Below, one piece after another: positions 22,619 through 31,021 of a stretch of 33,435 nt of DNA. Each line of letters begins with the position of its first letter. Positions within the stretch are counted from its first letter, which is position 1. A program made the position numbers and the translations under genes. This DNA comes from Nitrospinales bacterium. GTDB taxonomy: Bacteria > Nitrospinota_A > UBA7883 > JACRGQ01. The notes under the pieces are model-generated. The model worked only from the letters and a program-made list of their open reading frames with translations, did not search any database and had not been told where the DNA came from. The stretch covers positions 1 through 33,435 of the forward strand of contig JAHFEK010000027.1 in NCBI GenBank assembly GCA_023248495.1. Direction: 5' to 3'.

Positions 22619-23254
22619 TTGGCAAAAACCGTTTCCGTTAGAAAGGCCGCGCCCAAAACGTGTCCCGTCGTGGGCCGCATCCTTGGCGCCGCCGAAAAAC
22701 TTTTTGCCAAGCACGGTTTCGCCGCCGTCTCCATGAGTTCTATCGCCAAAGAGGCCGGGACGAGCAAATCGAATATCTACCATCACTTCCGCGCCAAGGA
22801 CGACCTGTATCAGGCGGCGCTCCGCTTCGCCGCCGAAGCGACGAAGACGCTGCTGGAAGATGTGGAAGGAAGCGGCGAAGCGGTATCGCGGAAGTTGGAG
22901 CTTTTTGCCCAAGCGCATATCGAAGGGATGCACCGCCATGCCGATATGGCGCGGCTTATCCTGCGTGAGCTGCTGACGGACGGCCGGAAGCGGGGGCGCG
23001 AGATCGCCGAAAGCGGTTTTGCCGGCAATTTTTCCACGCTCACCGCGCTCGTCCGCAAGGGGCAAAAAAACGGCGAGCTGCGCAAGGAGCTGGATCCCGC
23101 CGCGGTGACGGCGCTGGTGCTGGCGGCAAACATTTTTTTCTTTCAAAATAACGAAGTGCTGCGGCATTACCGCGAAGTGACGTTTGCGGATGACCCGGAG
23201 CGTTATGTGAAAACGGTTTCTGAAATATTGCTCAACGGCATCAAGCCACGGTAA
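22619..23254 (+). CDS. TetR/AcrR-family transcriptional regulator, TTG start
   Basis: This 211-residue repressor probably controls its own operon and the pump. The helix-turn-helix lies at about residues 20-65: RILGAAEKLFAKHGFAAVSMSSIAKEAG, then SKSNIYHHFRAKDDL, which is the family's recognition helix with YHHF. The C-terminal ligand-binding part is helical, and the last third contains ALVLAANIFFFQNNEV. There is no ATG near the right place. TTG 22619 is 4 bases after a strong CAGGAGGA, so it is the start. The MFP gene follows within 21 bases. The inducing ligand is unknown. Confidence 0.92.
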   Translation: MAKTVSVRKAAPKTCPVVGRILGAAEKLFAKHGFAAVSMSSIAKEAGTSKSNIYHHFRAKDDLYQAALRFAAEATKTLLEDVEGSGEAVSRKLELFAQAHIEGMHRHADMARLILRELLTDGRKRGREIAESGFAGNFSTLTALVRKGQKNGELRKELDPAAVTALVLAANIFFFQNNEVLRHYREVTFADDPERYVKTVSEILLNGIKPR

Positions 23255-23275
23255 CGGATGAGAGGGGAACGCGCG

Positions 23276-24343
23276 ATGGAAAAGTTTGGCTCCGGACGGA
23301 ACAGGCGGATTGTGGCCGCATTTTTCGCGGCGGCGCTACTGCTCGCGGGCGGCTGCAAGAAAAAAGAGGAAGCCCAGGCCGGCAAAGGGCCTCGCGCCGT
23401 ACCGGTAATCGCCGCAAAGGCGGAGTTGCGTCCCGTGGAAATCCGGGAGGAATCGGTCGGCTACATCGAAGGCAGCGAGGCCCCAGCCATATCGGCCGAA
23501 GTGAGCGGCCGCGTGCTCGCCGTGCTGGCGGATAACGGCGCGCCGGTTCGCGCCGGCGGCGTGCTGGCGAGAATCGACGACGGCGACCTGAGGCTGCGGC
23601 ACGAAGCGGCCCTCGCCGCGGCGTCTAACGCCGAAAAAAACGTGGCTCGCCTGAAAAACCTTTTCGCCGAAAAGGTCATTCCCGAAAACCAGCTTGATGA
23701 CGCCCAAACGCAACTGACGGGGCTGCGGAGCCAACTGGCGGCGGCGGCGCGCGACCTGAAAAGGGCGGCCGTCACCTCGCCTCTCGACGGCAAGGTGCAG
23801 AGCCGTCTGGTGGCCGAAGGAGATTACGTAAACCCCGGCAAGCCGATGTTTGTCATCGCCGGTGGCGGCCACATGCAGATTCACCTGCCATTTCCCGAAT
23901 CGATTGCCAACCGTTTTGCCGCCGGACAGGCGGTGCGGCTGACCACCCCCATGGATCCCGCGGTGATGGAGGGGAAGATATCGGAAATCCGTCCGTTGAT
24001 CGCCAGCGGCAGCCGTTCGGTAGACGTGATCGTGAACAGAAACAATCCCGGCGGCTGGATGCCGGGAGCCAGCGTCACCGGCTCGGTACTGTTGGATTTC
24101 CGGAAGGCGGCGGTGTTGGTTCCGTCGCTTTGCGTGGTGCTTCGCCCCGCCGGCGAAGTGGTCTACGTTATTGAGGGAGATAAGGCGCGCGCGGTGCCGG
24201 TGCAAACCGGCGTACGGCAGGATGGCATGGTGGAAATCACCAGCGGACTCAAGGGGGATGAAACCCTCGCCGCCGACGGCGCCAGTTACCTCACCGATGG
24301 CGCGGCCGTAAAAGTGGCTTCCGTGGCGGATAAAACGAAATGA
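23276..24343 (+). CDS. RND efflux membrane fusion lipoprotein
   Basis: This 355-residue periplasmic adaptor (HlyD/AcrA type) links an RND pump to an outer-membrane channel. The signal ends at LLLAGGC with Cys27 as the probable lipidated residue. Next come the lipoyl half (AISAEVSGRVLAVLADNGAPVRAG), a helical hairpin with AEKNVARLKNLFAEKVIPENQLDDA, the second lipoyl half (TSPLDGKVQSRLVAEGDYV), and beta-barrel and membrane-proximal domains. ATG 23258 is an alternative start, but 23276 has AGGGGA upstream. Its stop overlaps the pump's ATG by four bases, so the two are coupled. Confidence 0.93.
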   Translation: MEKFGSGRNRRIVAAFFAAALLLAGGCKKKEEAQAGKGPRAVPVIAAKAELRPVEIREESVGYIEGSEAPAISAEVSGRVLAVLADNGAPVRAGGVLARIDDGDLRLRHEAALAAASNAEKNVARLKNLFAEKVIPENQLDDAQTQLTGLRSQLAAAARDLKRAAVTSPLDGKVQSRLVAEGDYVNPGKPMFVIAGGGHMQIHLPFPESIANRFAAGQAVRLTTPMDPAVMEGKISEIRPLIASGSRSVDVIVNRNNPGGWMPGASVTGSVLLDFRKAAVLVPSLCVVLRPAGEVVYVIEGDKARAVPVQTGVRQDGMVEITSGLKGDETLAADGASYLTDGAAVKVASVADKTK

Positions 24344-27300
24344 CGCTGCCCGAACTATCGATACGCCGGCACGTTCTGGCGTACATGATGAGCGGCGTAC
24401 TTATGCTGCTCGGCTACATTGGCTATACGCGGCTGGGCATAGACCGTTTCCCGGAGGTCGAGTTTCCCATCATCACGGTCGTGACCACATTGGCTGGCGC
24501 CAATCCGAACGTCATCGACTCCAACATCACCAACGTCATTGAGGCCGCCGTGAACTCCGTGCCGGGCATCAACCATATTCAATCCACCAGTTCCCCCAGC
24601 GTGTCGGTGGTGGTAATCGAATTCAATCTCAGAAAAAATGTGGACGTGGCCTTTAACGAAGTGCAGGCGAAAATAAATCAATCGCTGCGCCAGTTGCCGA
24701 AGGGAACCGACAATCCGGTGGTGGCAAAGATGGAAGTGGGGGCCCAACCGGTGATGTGGCTGGCCCTCAGCGGCGACCGGACGCTGGGAGACCTTAACCT
24801 CTACGCCCGTAACGTCATCAAGAAACGCTTGGAGAATATCGACGGCGTCGGACAGGTAATGATCGGCGGCGAACGCAAGCGGCAGATACGGATTAACCTG
24901 AACCTGGCGGCGATGGCGGGACTGGGCATATCGGTCAACGATGTGCTGGGGGCGGTCGGGGGCGAGCATGTGGTGTTGCCGGGCGGCTTCCTTTCGGGAA
25001 CCAACATGGAGTACCTCGTCAAGTTGGACGCCGAATTCCACAACCTCAAAGATATGCGCAGGATGATCATCGGCTACAAGGACAACGCGCCCATCCGCAT
25101 AAGCGACGTGGCGAAGGTGGAAGACGGCCTCGCGGATTACCGCCAGCTCGCCAACTTCAACGGCAAACCGGCCGTGGGTCTGGGCATTATAAAAGTGAGC
25201 CGCTCCAACACGATAGCCGTCATTCAAAAGGTTCAGGAACGGCTCAAGAACGAGATCATTCCGCAGCTTCCCCCCGGACTGACCATTCAGGAAGCTTCCA
25301 ACGACGGCCTGTTCATCCAGGCGATGGTAAATTCCCTCAAGGAGCACATCCTCGAATCGGTAATGCTGGCCGCGCTTGTGGTCTTCCTGTTCCTCAAGAG
25401 CTTCCGCGCCACTTTCATAATCGCCACGGCCATCCCGGTATCGCTTCTTTCCGCCATCGCGGCGATGTATTTTTCCGGTTATACCTTCAACACGCTCACG
25501 CTATTGGCGCTGCTTCTGTTGATCGGCGTGGTGGTGGACGACGCCATCGTGGTGTTGGAAAACATTTACCGGCACCGCGAACACATCGACCGCGATCCCC
25601 AATCGTCCGCAATCAACGGTTCCCAACAGGTGGTTTTCGCCGTGCTGGCGGCAACGCTGACGCTGATCTCTATTTTCTTTCCCGTGATTTTCATGGAAGG
25701 GATCATCGGGCGTTTTTTCCAGTCGTTCGCGGTGGTCGTCACCGTTGGCGTCATCGCCTCGTGGTTCGTGTCCATGACGCTGACACCGATGCTCTGCTCG
25801 CGCTTTCTCGTGATGGCCGATAAGGAAACGCATGGCCCGGTGTACCGTTTCCTCGACCGGTCTTTCCACCTGATGGATCGCGGTTACGTAACGATGCTGG
25901 AATACGCGCTTTCCCATCGCTGGAAGGTGGTGTTGTTCACCGTGGCCGCCGTCCTTTCCACCGGTATCTTTTTCACGATGGTGGGAAAAGAATTCGTGCC
26001 GAAAGAGGACGAGGGACGCTTTATCGTCTTTTTGAAAGCGCCGCTCGGATCCAGCATGGACTACGCGGCTGGACGCCTCACGGAGGTGGAAAAAGTGATG
26101 GCGGGGCAAAAGGAAATCCAGACCTATTTCACCGCCATCGGGATGGGGGGGCAGGTGAATCAGGGCATGGCGTTCGTCCGGCTCAAGCCAAAGGCGGAAC
26201 GCACTCTTAAACAGCATAAGATAATGGACGAGTTGGCCGCGAAATTCGCCCGGATACCGGGTGTGATGGCGTTCCCGTCCGCCGTGCCGATGGGCGGCGG
26301 CGGGCGCGGCGAACCGCTCCAGTTCACTTTAAGCGGCGTCAACTTTGACCAAGTGGCGGCGCTCGCGGATCAGATGAAGAAAAAACTTTCCGCCGATGGC
26401 GCCCTGGGACGCCTCGACCTTGACCTCCAAACCGACATGCCGCAGGTGAATATCAACATCGACCGCACCCGCGCCGCCAATCTGGGCCTTTCCGCCATGG
26501 ACATGGCAATGGCGGTGAACGTGCTGGTGGGCGGTTACGACGCCGCGAAATATAACGACGAGCCGGGTGATGGCGAGCGGTACGACGTTCGCGTGAAGGC
26601 GGCCGACAGGCAGGTGGAACACCCCGCCGACCTTAAGAAGATTTACATCCGGTCGCGCGATGGCAAAATGGTGCGCCTGGATACCATCGCGACGTTCAAT
26701 AAAGAACTGGGGCCGGCCGTCATAAGCCGGCTCGATCTCAAATATGCAGCTAATTTCTTTTCCGACCCCGCCATTCCGCTGGGCGCGGCGGCGCAAAAGG
26801 TGAAAGATATGGCCGCCGGCATGCTGCCGCTGGGGTACACGGTGCTGATGCGCGGACAGGCTGAAGAATTCGGCAAGACGGTGGGATACATGATCTTCGC
26901 TTTTAGCATGTCGATCATTTTGCTGTATATGGTGCTGGCCAGCCAGTTCAACAGCTTCACGCAGCCGTTTATCATCATGGTGGCGCAACCGCTGGCGATC
27001 ATCGGGGGACTGGCCGCGCTCTGGGTCACCGGCAGCACGCTCAACATTTTTTCCATGATCGGGCTGGTGCTGTTGATGGGGCTGGTTGCCAAAAACTCCA
27101 TCTTGCTGGTCGACTTTGCCAACCAGTTGCGCGCGGAGGGAAAGGACATCGATGCCGCCTTGCGCGAAGCCTGCCCCGTGCGCATGAGGCCGGTGCTGAT
27201 GACCAGCTTGACGGTCATCTTCGCCATGTTGCCGGCCGCGATGGGATTGGGCGAAGGAAGCGAAACAAACGCCCCGCTCTCCATCGCCGTCATCGGCGGG

Positions 27301-27423
27301 ATGATATCGTCCACATTCCTTACGCTGCTGGTGGTGCCCAGCGTGTATTCGCTGGCGGAGGGATGGTTTGAAAAACGCGCCGCCCGCCATCGGGCCCGGC
27401 AAGACGGCTCCCGCCCTTTGTAA
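24340..27423 (+). CDS. RND-family efflux transporter (AcrB/HAE1-like)
   Basis: This 1027-residue inner-membrane proton-driven exporter has twelve predicted membrane segments and two large periplasmic loops (after residue about 30 and after about 560). The proton-relay pair D400-D401 is visible in GVVVDDAIVVLENIYRH, and the relay lysine lies in GLVAKNSILLVDF. The start RRHVLAYMMSGVLMLLGYIGYTRLGIDRFPEVEFP is typical. Substrates may be drugs, detergents or metabolites. No TolC-like gene is adjacent, so the outer-membrane partner is encoded elsewhere. It is regulated with tetR and the adaptor from the promoter at 22544-22571. Confidence 0.95.
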   Translation: MTLPELSIRRHVLAYMMSGVLMLLGYIGYTRLGIDRFPEVEFPIITVVTTLAGANPNVIDSNITNVIEAAVNSVPGINHIQSTSSPSVSVVVIEFNLRKNVDVAFNEVQAKINQSLRQLPKGTDNPVVAKMEVGAQPVMWLALSGDRTLGDLNLYARNVIKKRLENIDGVGQVMIGGERKRQIRINLNLAAMAGLGISVNDVLGAVGGEHVVLPGGFLSGTNMEYLVKLDAEFHNLKDMRRMIIGYKDNAPIRISDVAKVEDGLADYRQLANFNGKPAVGLGIIKVSRSNTIAVIQKVQERLKNEIIPQLPPGLTIQEASNDGLFIQAMVNSLKEHILESVMLAALVVFLFLKSFRATFIIATAIPVSLLSAIAAMYFSGYTFNTLTLLALLLLIGVVVDDAIVVLENIYRHREHIDRDPQSSAINGSQQVVFAVLAATLTLISIFFPVIFMEGIIGRFFQSFAVVVTVGVIASWFVSMTLTPMLCSRFLVMADKETHGPVYRFLDRSFHLMDRGYVTMLEYALSHRWKVVLFTVAAVLSTGIFFTMVGKEFVPKEDEGRFIVFLKAPLGSSMDYAAGRLTEVEKVMAGQKEIQTYFTAIGMGGQVNQGMAFVRLKPKAERTLKQHKIMDELAAKFARIPGVMAFPSAVPMGGGGRGEPLQFTLSGVNFDQVAALADQMKKKLSADGALGRLDLDLQTDMPQVNINIDRTRAANLGLSAMDMAMAVNVLVGGYDAAKYNDEPGDGERYDVRVKAADRQVEHPADLKKIYIRSRDGKMVRLDTIATFNKELGPAVISRLDLKYAANFFSDPAIPLGAAAQKVKDMAAGMLPLGYTVLMRGQAEEFGKTVGYMIFAFSMSIILLYMVLASQFNSFTQPFIIMVAQPLAIIGGLAALWVTGSTLNIFSMIGLVLLMGLVAKNSILLVDFANQLRAEGKDIDAALREACPVRMRPVLMTSLTVIFAMLPAAMGLGEGSETNAPLSIAVIGGMISSTFLTLLVVPSVYSLAEGWFEKRAARHRARQDGSRPL

Positions 27424-27427
27424 CCCC

Positions 27428-27464
27428 GCTTCGGCGTGGTCACCAACAATGACTCCGCCGAAGC
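27428..27464. repeat. Hairpin between convergent RND and kinase genes
   Basis: GCTTCGGCG (27428-27436) and CGCCGAAGC (27456-27464) are a perfect 9-bp inverted repeat. It is followed on + by an A-rich rather than T-rich stretch, so it is not a textbook terminator. Confidence 0.55.
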
Positions 27465-27481
27465 AAAGAAAAAATCTGGGA

Positions 27482-28858
27482 TTACGCGGCGGTTTCTTCG
27501 GATGCCAGCTTCAGCCTGAACGCCGCGCGGGTTCCCCGGTTCTCGCCTTCGCTTTTCAGTGACAAATCGGCGTTGTGGTGTTCCATCACCATTTTCACCA
27601 GCGTTAATCCCAGTCCCATTCCGCCGCTTTTGAAACGGTATTTGCCCGATGAGTGGGTGGTGAGATCCTCCAACGCGAAATAGGGTTCGAAGACATAACG
27701 GCCGCTCCCCTTGGGAATGCCAATGCCGGTGTCAGTCACCGCGATCACCGCATTGTCCCCCTCAATGTTTACTTCCAACGTCACCGTTCCGCCATCCGGT
27801 GTGAACCGTACCGCGTTCGCCAGCAGCTCGTTCACCGCCCAGCCGAGCATTTCCTGATTTGCCCGCACGAGGGTAAAAGCCGGGAGCCGCGCCACATCAA
27901 TGGTGAACGTGAGGTTTCTTTGTTCCTCGCCGATCCGCTTGCCGGTAAAGGCGGCGCACTGTTGCAGGAGAAAATAAAGATGGCAGGGGCGGTATTCCCC
28001 GCGCCCCTCGCCGCCGCTCAATTGCGCCAATAGATCGGTGGTGGCGAGAATATCGTCGAAATCCTTGCGGCAGTGCTCCAACCCTTCGCCCGCCTGGCGC
28101 AGAAGCTCCTTCTGATCCGCCGGAGCGGTGAGCGCCGAGGTTATCAACGATTCCACCAACTGCATCCGGCTTAAGGGAGTGCGCAACTCGTGCGAAGTGA
28201 TCATTGTAAAGTAGCGCCGGGTACGGTTGAGCATTTCCTCGCGCGATACGTCGCGTATCACCGCCACATAATGGACGGTCGTTCCATCCGCGCCAAACAC
28301 CGGGGAAATGCTGGTGTGCTGCTCAAAGAGGCCGCCATCCTTGCGGCGGTTGATGAATCGGCCTTCCCACAATTTTCCGGCGCGCAGCGTTTCCCACATC
28401 GTCCGGAAAAACTGTTCCGGCAGCTTGCCGCTGCTCAGGACATCAGGTGATTTGCCCAAAACTTCCGCGGCCGAATAGCCGGTGATCCGAGTGAAGGCCG
28501 GATTGGCATACACGATTTTGTCGCCGGCGTCAGTGATGTAAACCCCTTCGCCGGCCTGTTCCAGGGCGGCGGCCAGACGCAGATTGATGGCGGCCGCAGC
28601 GGACTGCTCGGCCTGATGGCGGTTATCAACCGAGCGCAGATGACTGATGAAAGCGATGATTAGCAAAGTCACACCGCCCGAAACAAAAAATGACGCTATC
28701 GCGCCCGTGACCATGTAGCCATATGTTCCCGATCCGCGAAAATAAACACTGAGCGGGGCGACGATGGCGGCGGTCATCAGCATCGATACCACGATACTGA
28801 TCCACAAAATATGAATGAGCGGAGCGCGGAATATTCTTTCGGCCAGACGATTAATCAT
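27482..28858 (-). CDS. PAS-domain sensor histidine kinase
   Basis: This membrane histidine kinase is about 458 residues long. Two membrane segments (about residues 14-37 and 48-73) are joined by a short loop. A PAS domain follows at about 92-207 (ALEQAGEGVYITDAG, then ANPAFTRITGYSAAEVLGKSP). The dimerisation domain carries SHELRTPLSRM with phospho-accepting His223. The ATP-binding domain carries NELLANAV, DTGIGIP and GGMGLGLTLVK. The long frame starts within purQ; ATG 28858, 23 bases after the purQ stop, begins before the first membrane segment. It is the last gene of the purine operon by position. No response regulator is adjacent, so it is an orphan kinase. Candidate partners in the window, by inference only, are the GGDEF and NtrC-type regulators. 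Confidence 0.9.
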   Translation of the reverse strand: MINRLAERIFRAPLIHILWISIVVSMLMTAAIVAPLSVYFRGSGTYGYMVTGAIASFFVSGGVTLLIIAFISHLRSVDNRHQAEQSAAAAINLRLAAALEQAGEGVYITDAGDKIVYANPAFTRITGYSAAEVLGKSPDVLSSGKLPEQFFRTMWETLRAGKLWEGRFINRRKDGGLFEQHTSISPVFGADGTTVHYVAVIRDVSREEMLNRTRRYFTMITSHELRTPLSRMQLVESLITSALTAPADQKELLRQAGEGLEHCRKDFDDILATTDLLAQLSGGEGRGEYRPCHLYFLLQQCAAFTGKRIGEEQRNLTFTIDVARLPAFTLVRANQEMLGWAVNELLANAVRFTPDGGTVTLEVNIEGDNAVIAVTDTGIGIPKGSGRYVFEPYFALEDLTTHSSGKYRFKSGGMGLGLTLVKMVMEHHNADLSLKSEGENRGTRAAFRLKLASEETAA

Positions 28859-28881
28859 ATGACGTGGCTTAATGCCAAAGC

Positions 28882-29580
28882 CTACATCATGAGCGATTTG
28901 AAAACGCCCCAACCGTCGGTATTGCCCAAAATCGGTTCCGACGCGCGTTCCGGATGCGGCATCAGGCCAAACACGTTGCCGCGCGCGTTGCAGATGCCGG
29001 CTATGTTGTTGAGCGCGCCATTGGGGTTGGCCTCCGGCATCACATTGCCGTTTTCATCGCAATAGCGGACCACCACTTGCCCGTTGGCTTCCAATGTTTG
29101 CAGGGTTTCCGGGGGCGCGTAATAGCGTCCCTCGCCGTGGGCGATGGGCAGCTTCAGCACGGCCCCTTTATTTAACGCGCGTGTGGCGGCGATGTCGTTA
29201 CGTTCGATGCGGACATGAATGTTTTTGCAGATGAACTTGCGCGATTCGTTCATCAAAAGCGCGCCCGGCAACAGATGGCACTCGGTGAGCACTTGGAAAC
29301 CGTTGCAGATGCCGATGACGATGCCCCCTTTTTCGGCGAACTCGATCACCGACCGCATTACCGGTGAAAAACGGGCAATGGCGCCGCATCGGAGGGCATC
29401 GCCGTAGGAAAAACCGCCAGGAAGGAATATCACGTCAAGGTTTCCCACCGAGGCGTCTTTGTGCCAAATATGACGCACGGCCGCGCCGGGAAGCAGCGAA
29501 GAGGCGTGGAGGGTGTCCCGTTCGCAATTCGCGCCGGGAAACAGCACCACCCCGATTTTTGGATTTTTCAAGGCGGCCAT
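28882..29580 (-). CDS. purQ: Phosphoribosylformylglycinamidine synthase, glutaminase subunit
   Basis: PurQ supplies ammonia from glutamine to PurL in the fourth step of purine synthesis, in complex with PurS and PurL. The 232-residue class I amidotransferase has the start KIGVVLFPGANCERD, the FLPGGFSYGD loop, the nucleophile Cys92 in GICNGFQ, and the His-Glu pair in PHPERA near the end. Its ATG shares one base with the stop of the cNMP-binding protein gene (TGATG), so those two are coupled. purL is not the next gene; a histidine kinase gene follows instead. Confidence 0.96.
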   Translation of the reverse strand: MAALKNPKIGVVLFPGANCERDTLHASSLLPGAAVRHIWHKDASVGNLDVIFLPGGFSYGDALRCGAIARFSPVMRSVIEFAEKGGIVIGICNGFQVLTECHLLPGALLMNESRKFICKNIHVRIERNDIAATRALNKGAVLKLPIAHGEGRYYAPPETLQTLEANGQVVVRYCDENGNVMPEANPNGALNNIAGICNARGNVFGLMPHPERASEPILGNTDGWGVFKSLMM

Positions 29581-30056
29581 CAGCGTTGGTTGTCGGCGTA
29601 GCGGCTGCCGAGATGATCCAGCCGGTCGCTGATGGTAGATGCGATATTGCGTAAAATTTGTATGACAATGGAAGGATTCTTTTCAATGAGGATTTCAAAA
29701 TTGTTACGCGAGAGGAAAAGCGCTTCGGTCGGTTCAATCGCCACTATGCTGGCGCCGCGCGGGGTTGCCTCGCCGCGCACCAGCGCCATTTCGCCCACGC
29801 TCTTCCCTTTGCCATGTTGGGCGAGCACGCTGTATTTTCCGTCAAGGCTCTCTTTGCGTATCTCCACCTTGCCGCGGGTGATAAACAGCACCGAGTCGCC
29901 GGGAGACCCCTCCTTTGCAATCATGGCATTGGCCGGGTAACGGCGGTGTTCCAGCTTGCTGGCGAGCACGGTTACGTCGGATTGCTTGATGTTGTCGAAC
30001 ATCGGTATCTCGCACATGATGTTTTTGATTCCGGCGATGTCCATGTTATTTCCCAT
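29580..30056 (-). CDS. Stand-alone cyclic-nucleotide-binding domain protein inside the pur operon
   Basis: This 158-residue protein consists of a single CAP-type cNMP-binding domain (about 18-135) without a DNA-binding or enzymatic part. It shows GDSVLFITRGKVEI and the phosphate cassette GEMALVRGEATPRGASIV with E89 and R100 in the positions that bind the ribose and cyclic phosphate. This suggests real ligand binding, to cAMP, cGMP or another nucleotide. A short C-terminal helix follows (IVIQILRNIASTISDRL). It lies between purS and purQ, which normally touch each other. The start may be ATG 30056 (overlapping purS) or 30044. What it regulates is unknown. Confidence 0.85.
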   Translation of the reverse strand: MGNNMDIAGIKNIMCEIPMFDNIKQSDVTVLASKLEHRRYPANAMIAKEGSPGDSVLFITRGKVEIRKESLDGKYSVLAQHGKGKSVGEMALVRGEATPRGASIVAIEPTEALFLSRNNFEILIEKNPSIVIQILRNIASTISDRLDHLGSRYADNQR

Positions 30057-30294
30057 CCGTGACGGTGACCCGGAAATTTTCCATCACCGGATTGCTCAGC
30101 AACTTCTTGCAGATATCATCGATCTGTTGCTTGGCGGTTGCCGCGTCAGCGCCGTCGATATCCAGTTCGATATGCTTGCCGATGCGGACGTTTTTAACCC
30201 CCGTGAAACCAAGGGAGTGGAGCGCGTGTTCCACCGCTTTTCCCTGGGTATCCAGGATGCCGTCGCGCAGCGTCACCGTTACTTTGGCTTTCAT
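30046..30294 (-). CDS. purS: Phosphoribosylformylglycinamidine synthase subunit PurS
   Basis: PurS is an 82-residue scaffold that joins PurQ and PurL. The frame starts MKAKVTVTLRDGILDTQGKA and continues with HALHSLGFTGVKNVRIGK, the family's two characteristic strands and helix. ATG 30294 overlaps the purC stop by four bases; the longer frame through purC is rejected. The small length matches the family. A cNMP-binding protein gene comes next, instead of purQ. Confidence 0.95.
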   Translation of the reverse strand: MKAKVTVTLRDGILDTQGKAVEHALHSLGFTGVKNVRIGKHIELDIDGADAATAKQQIDDICKKLLSNPVMENFRVTVTDGK

Positions 30295-31001
30295 TGACCG
30301 CATATCCTCCGCACGACCTCGCGATACGATTCTTCCACTTTGCCGAGGTCGCGGCGGAAGCGGTCCTTGTCCATTTTTTCGCCGCTCTCCATGTCCCACA
30401 GGCGGGAGGTGTCGGGCGAAAATTCATCCGCGAGGATGATCTCGCCTTTATAGCGTCCAAATTCCAATTTGAAATCCACCAGCCGGATGCCGTGGTTCTT
30501 GAAAAGTTCCACCAGCAGCCCGTTCACCCGCAGCGCCATCGCCCGGATGACATCCAGTTCGCCCTGTGTGGCCCAGCCGAACACCAGCACGTGGTCGGGC
30601 ATGATCATCGGATCGCCCAGCGCGTCGTCTTTGTAGTAATACTCCACCACCGGGTGAGCCAGTTGGCTCCCCTCTTCTTTTCCAAGCTTTTTCGCCAGCG
30701 AACCGGCGAGCACGTTGCGCACCACCACTTCCACCGGAACGATGGCCACTTTTTTCACCAGCATGTCGCGGTCGTTAAGCTTTTTCACGAAATGGGTTTT
30801 AATACCGTTCTTTTCAAGGAACCCAAAGAGGTGGGTGGTGAGCATATTGTTCATCACCCCTTTATCCACGATGGTGCCGCGTTTTTGCGCGTTGAAGGCG
30901 GTGGCGTCGTCCTTGAAATGCTGTATCACCTGATCCGGATTGTCGGTACGGTAAAGGATTTTGGCCTTCCCCTCGTAAATTTGTTCCAATTGCTTGGTCA
31001 C
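30291..31001 (-). CDS. purC: Phosphoribosylaminoimidazole-succinocarboxamide synthase (SAICAR synthetase), GTG start
   Basis: PurC joins CAIR and aspartate with ATP to give SAICAR in purine synthesis. The 236-residue protein shows YEGKAKILY at the ATP site, FNAQKRGTIVDKG, PVEVVVRNVLAGSL, and the DFKLEFGR and LADEFSPDTSRLWD signatures. GTG 31001 follows GGTGGAGG by 5 bases and gives the usual family N-terminus. The TTG at 31025, which overlaps the purB stop, has no ribosome site and would add eight residues. Thus purC probably starts 21 bases after purB. Confidence 0.95.
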   Translation of the reverse strand: MTKQLEQIYEGKAKILYRTDNPDQVIQHFKDDATAFNAQKRGTIVDKGVMNNMLTTHLFGFLEKNGIKTHFVKKLNDRDMLVKKVAIVPVEVVVRNVLAGSLAKKLGKEEGSQLAHPVVEYYYKDDALGDPMIMPDHVLVFGWATQGELDVIRAMALRVNGLLVELFKNHGIRLVDFKLEFGRYKGEIILADEFSPDTSRLWDMESGEKMDKDRFRRDLGKVEESYREVVRRICGQ

Positions 31002-31021
31002 GGAGTCCTCCACCTGCGGCG

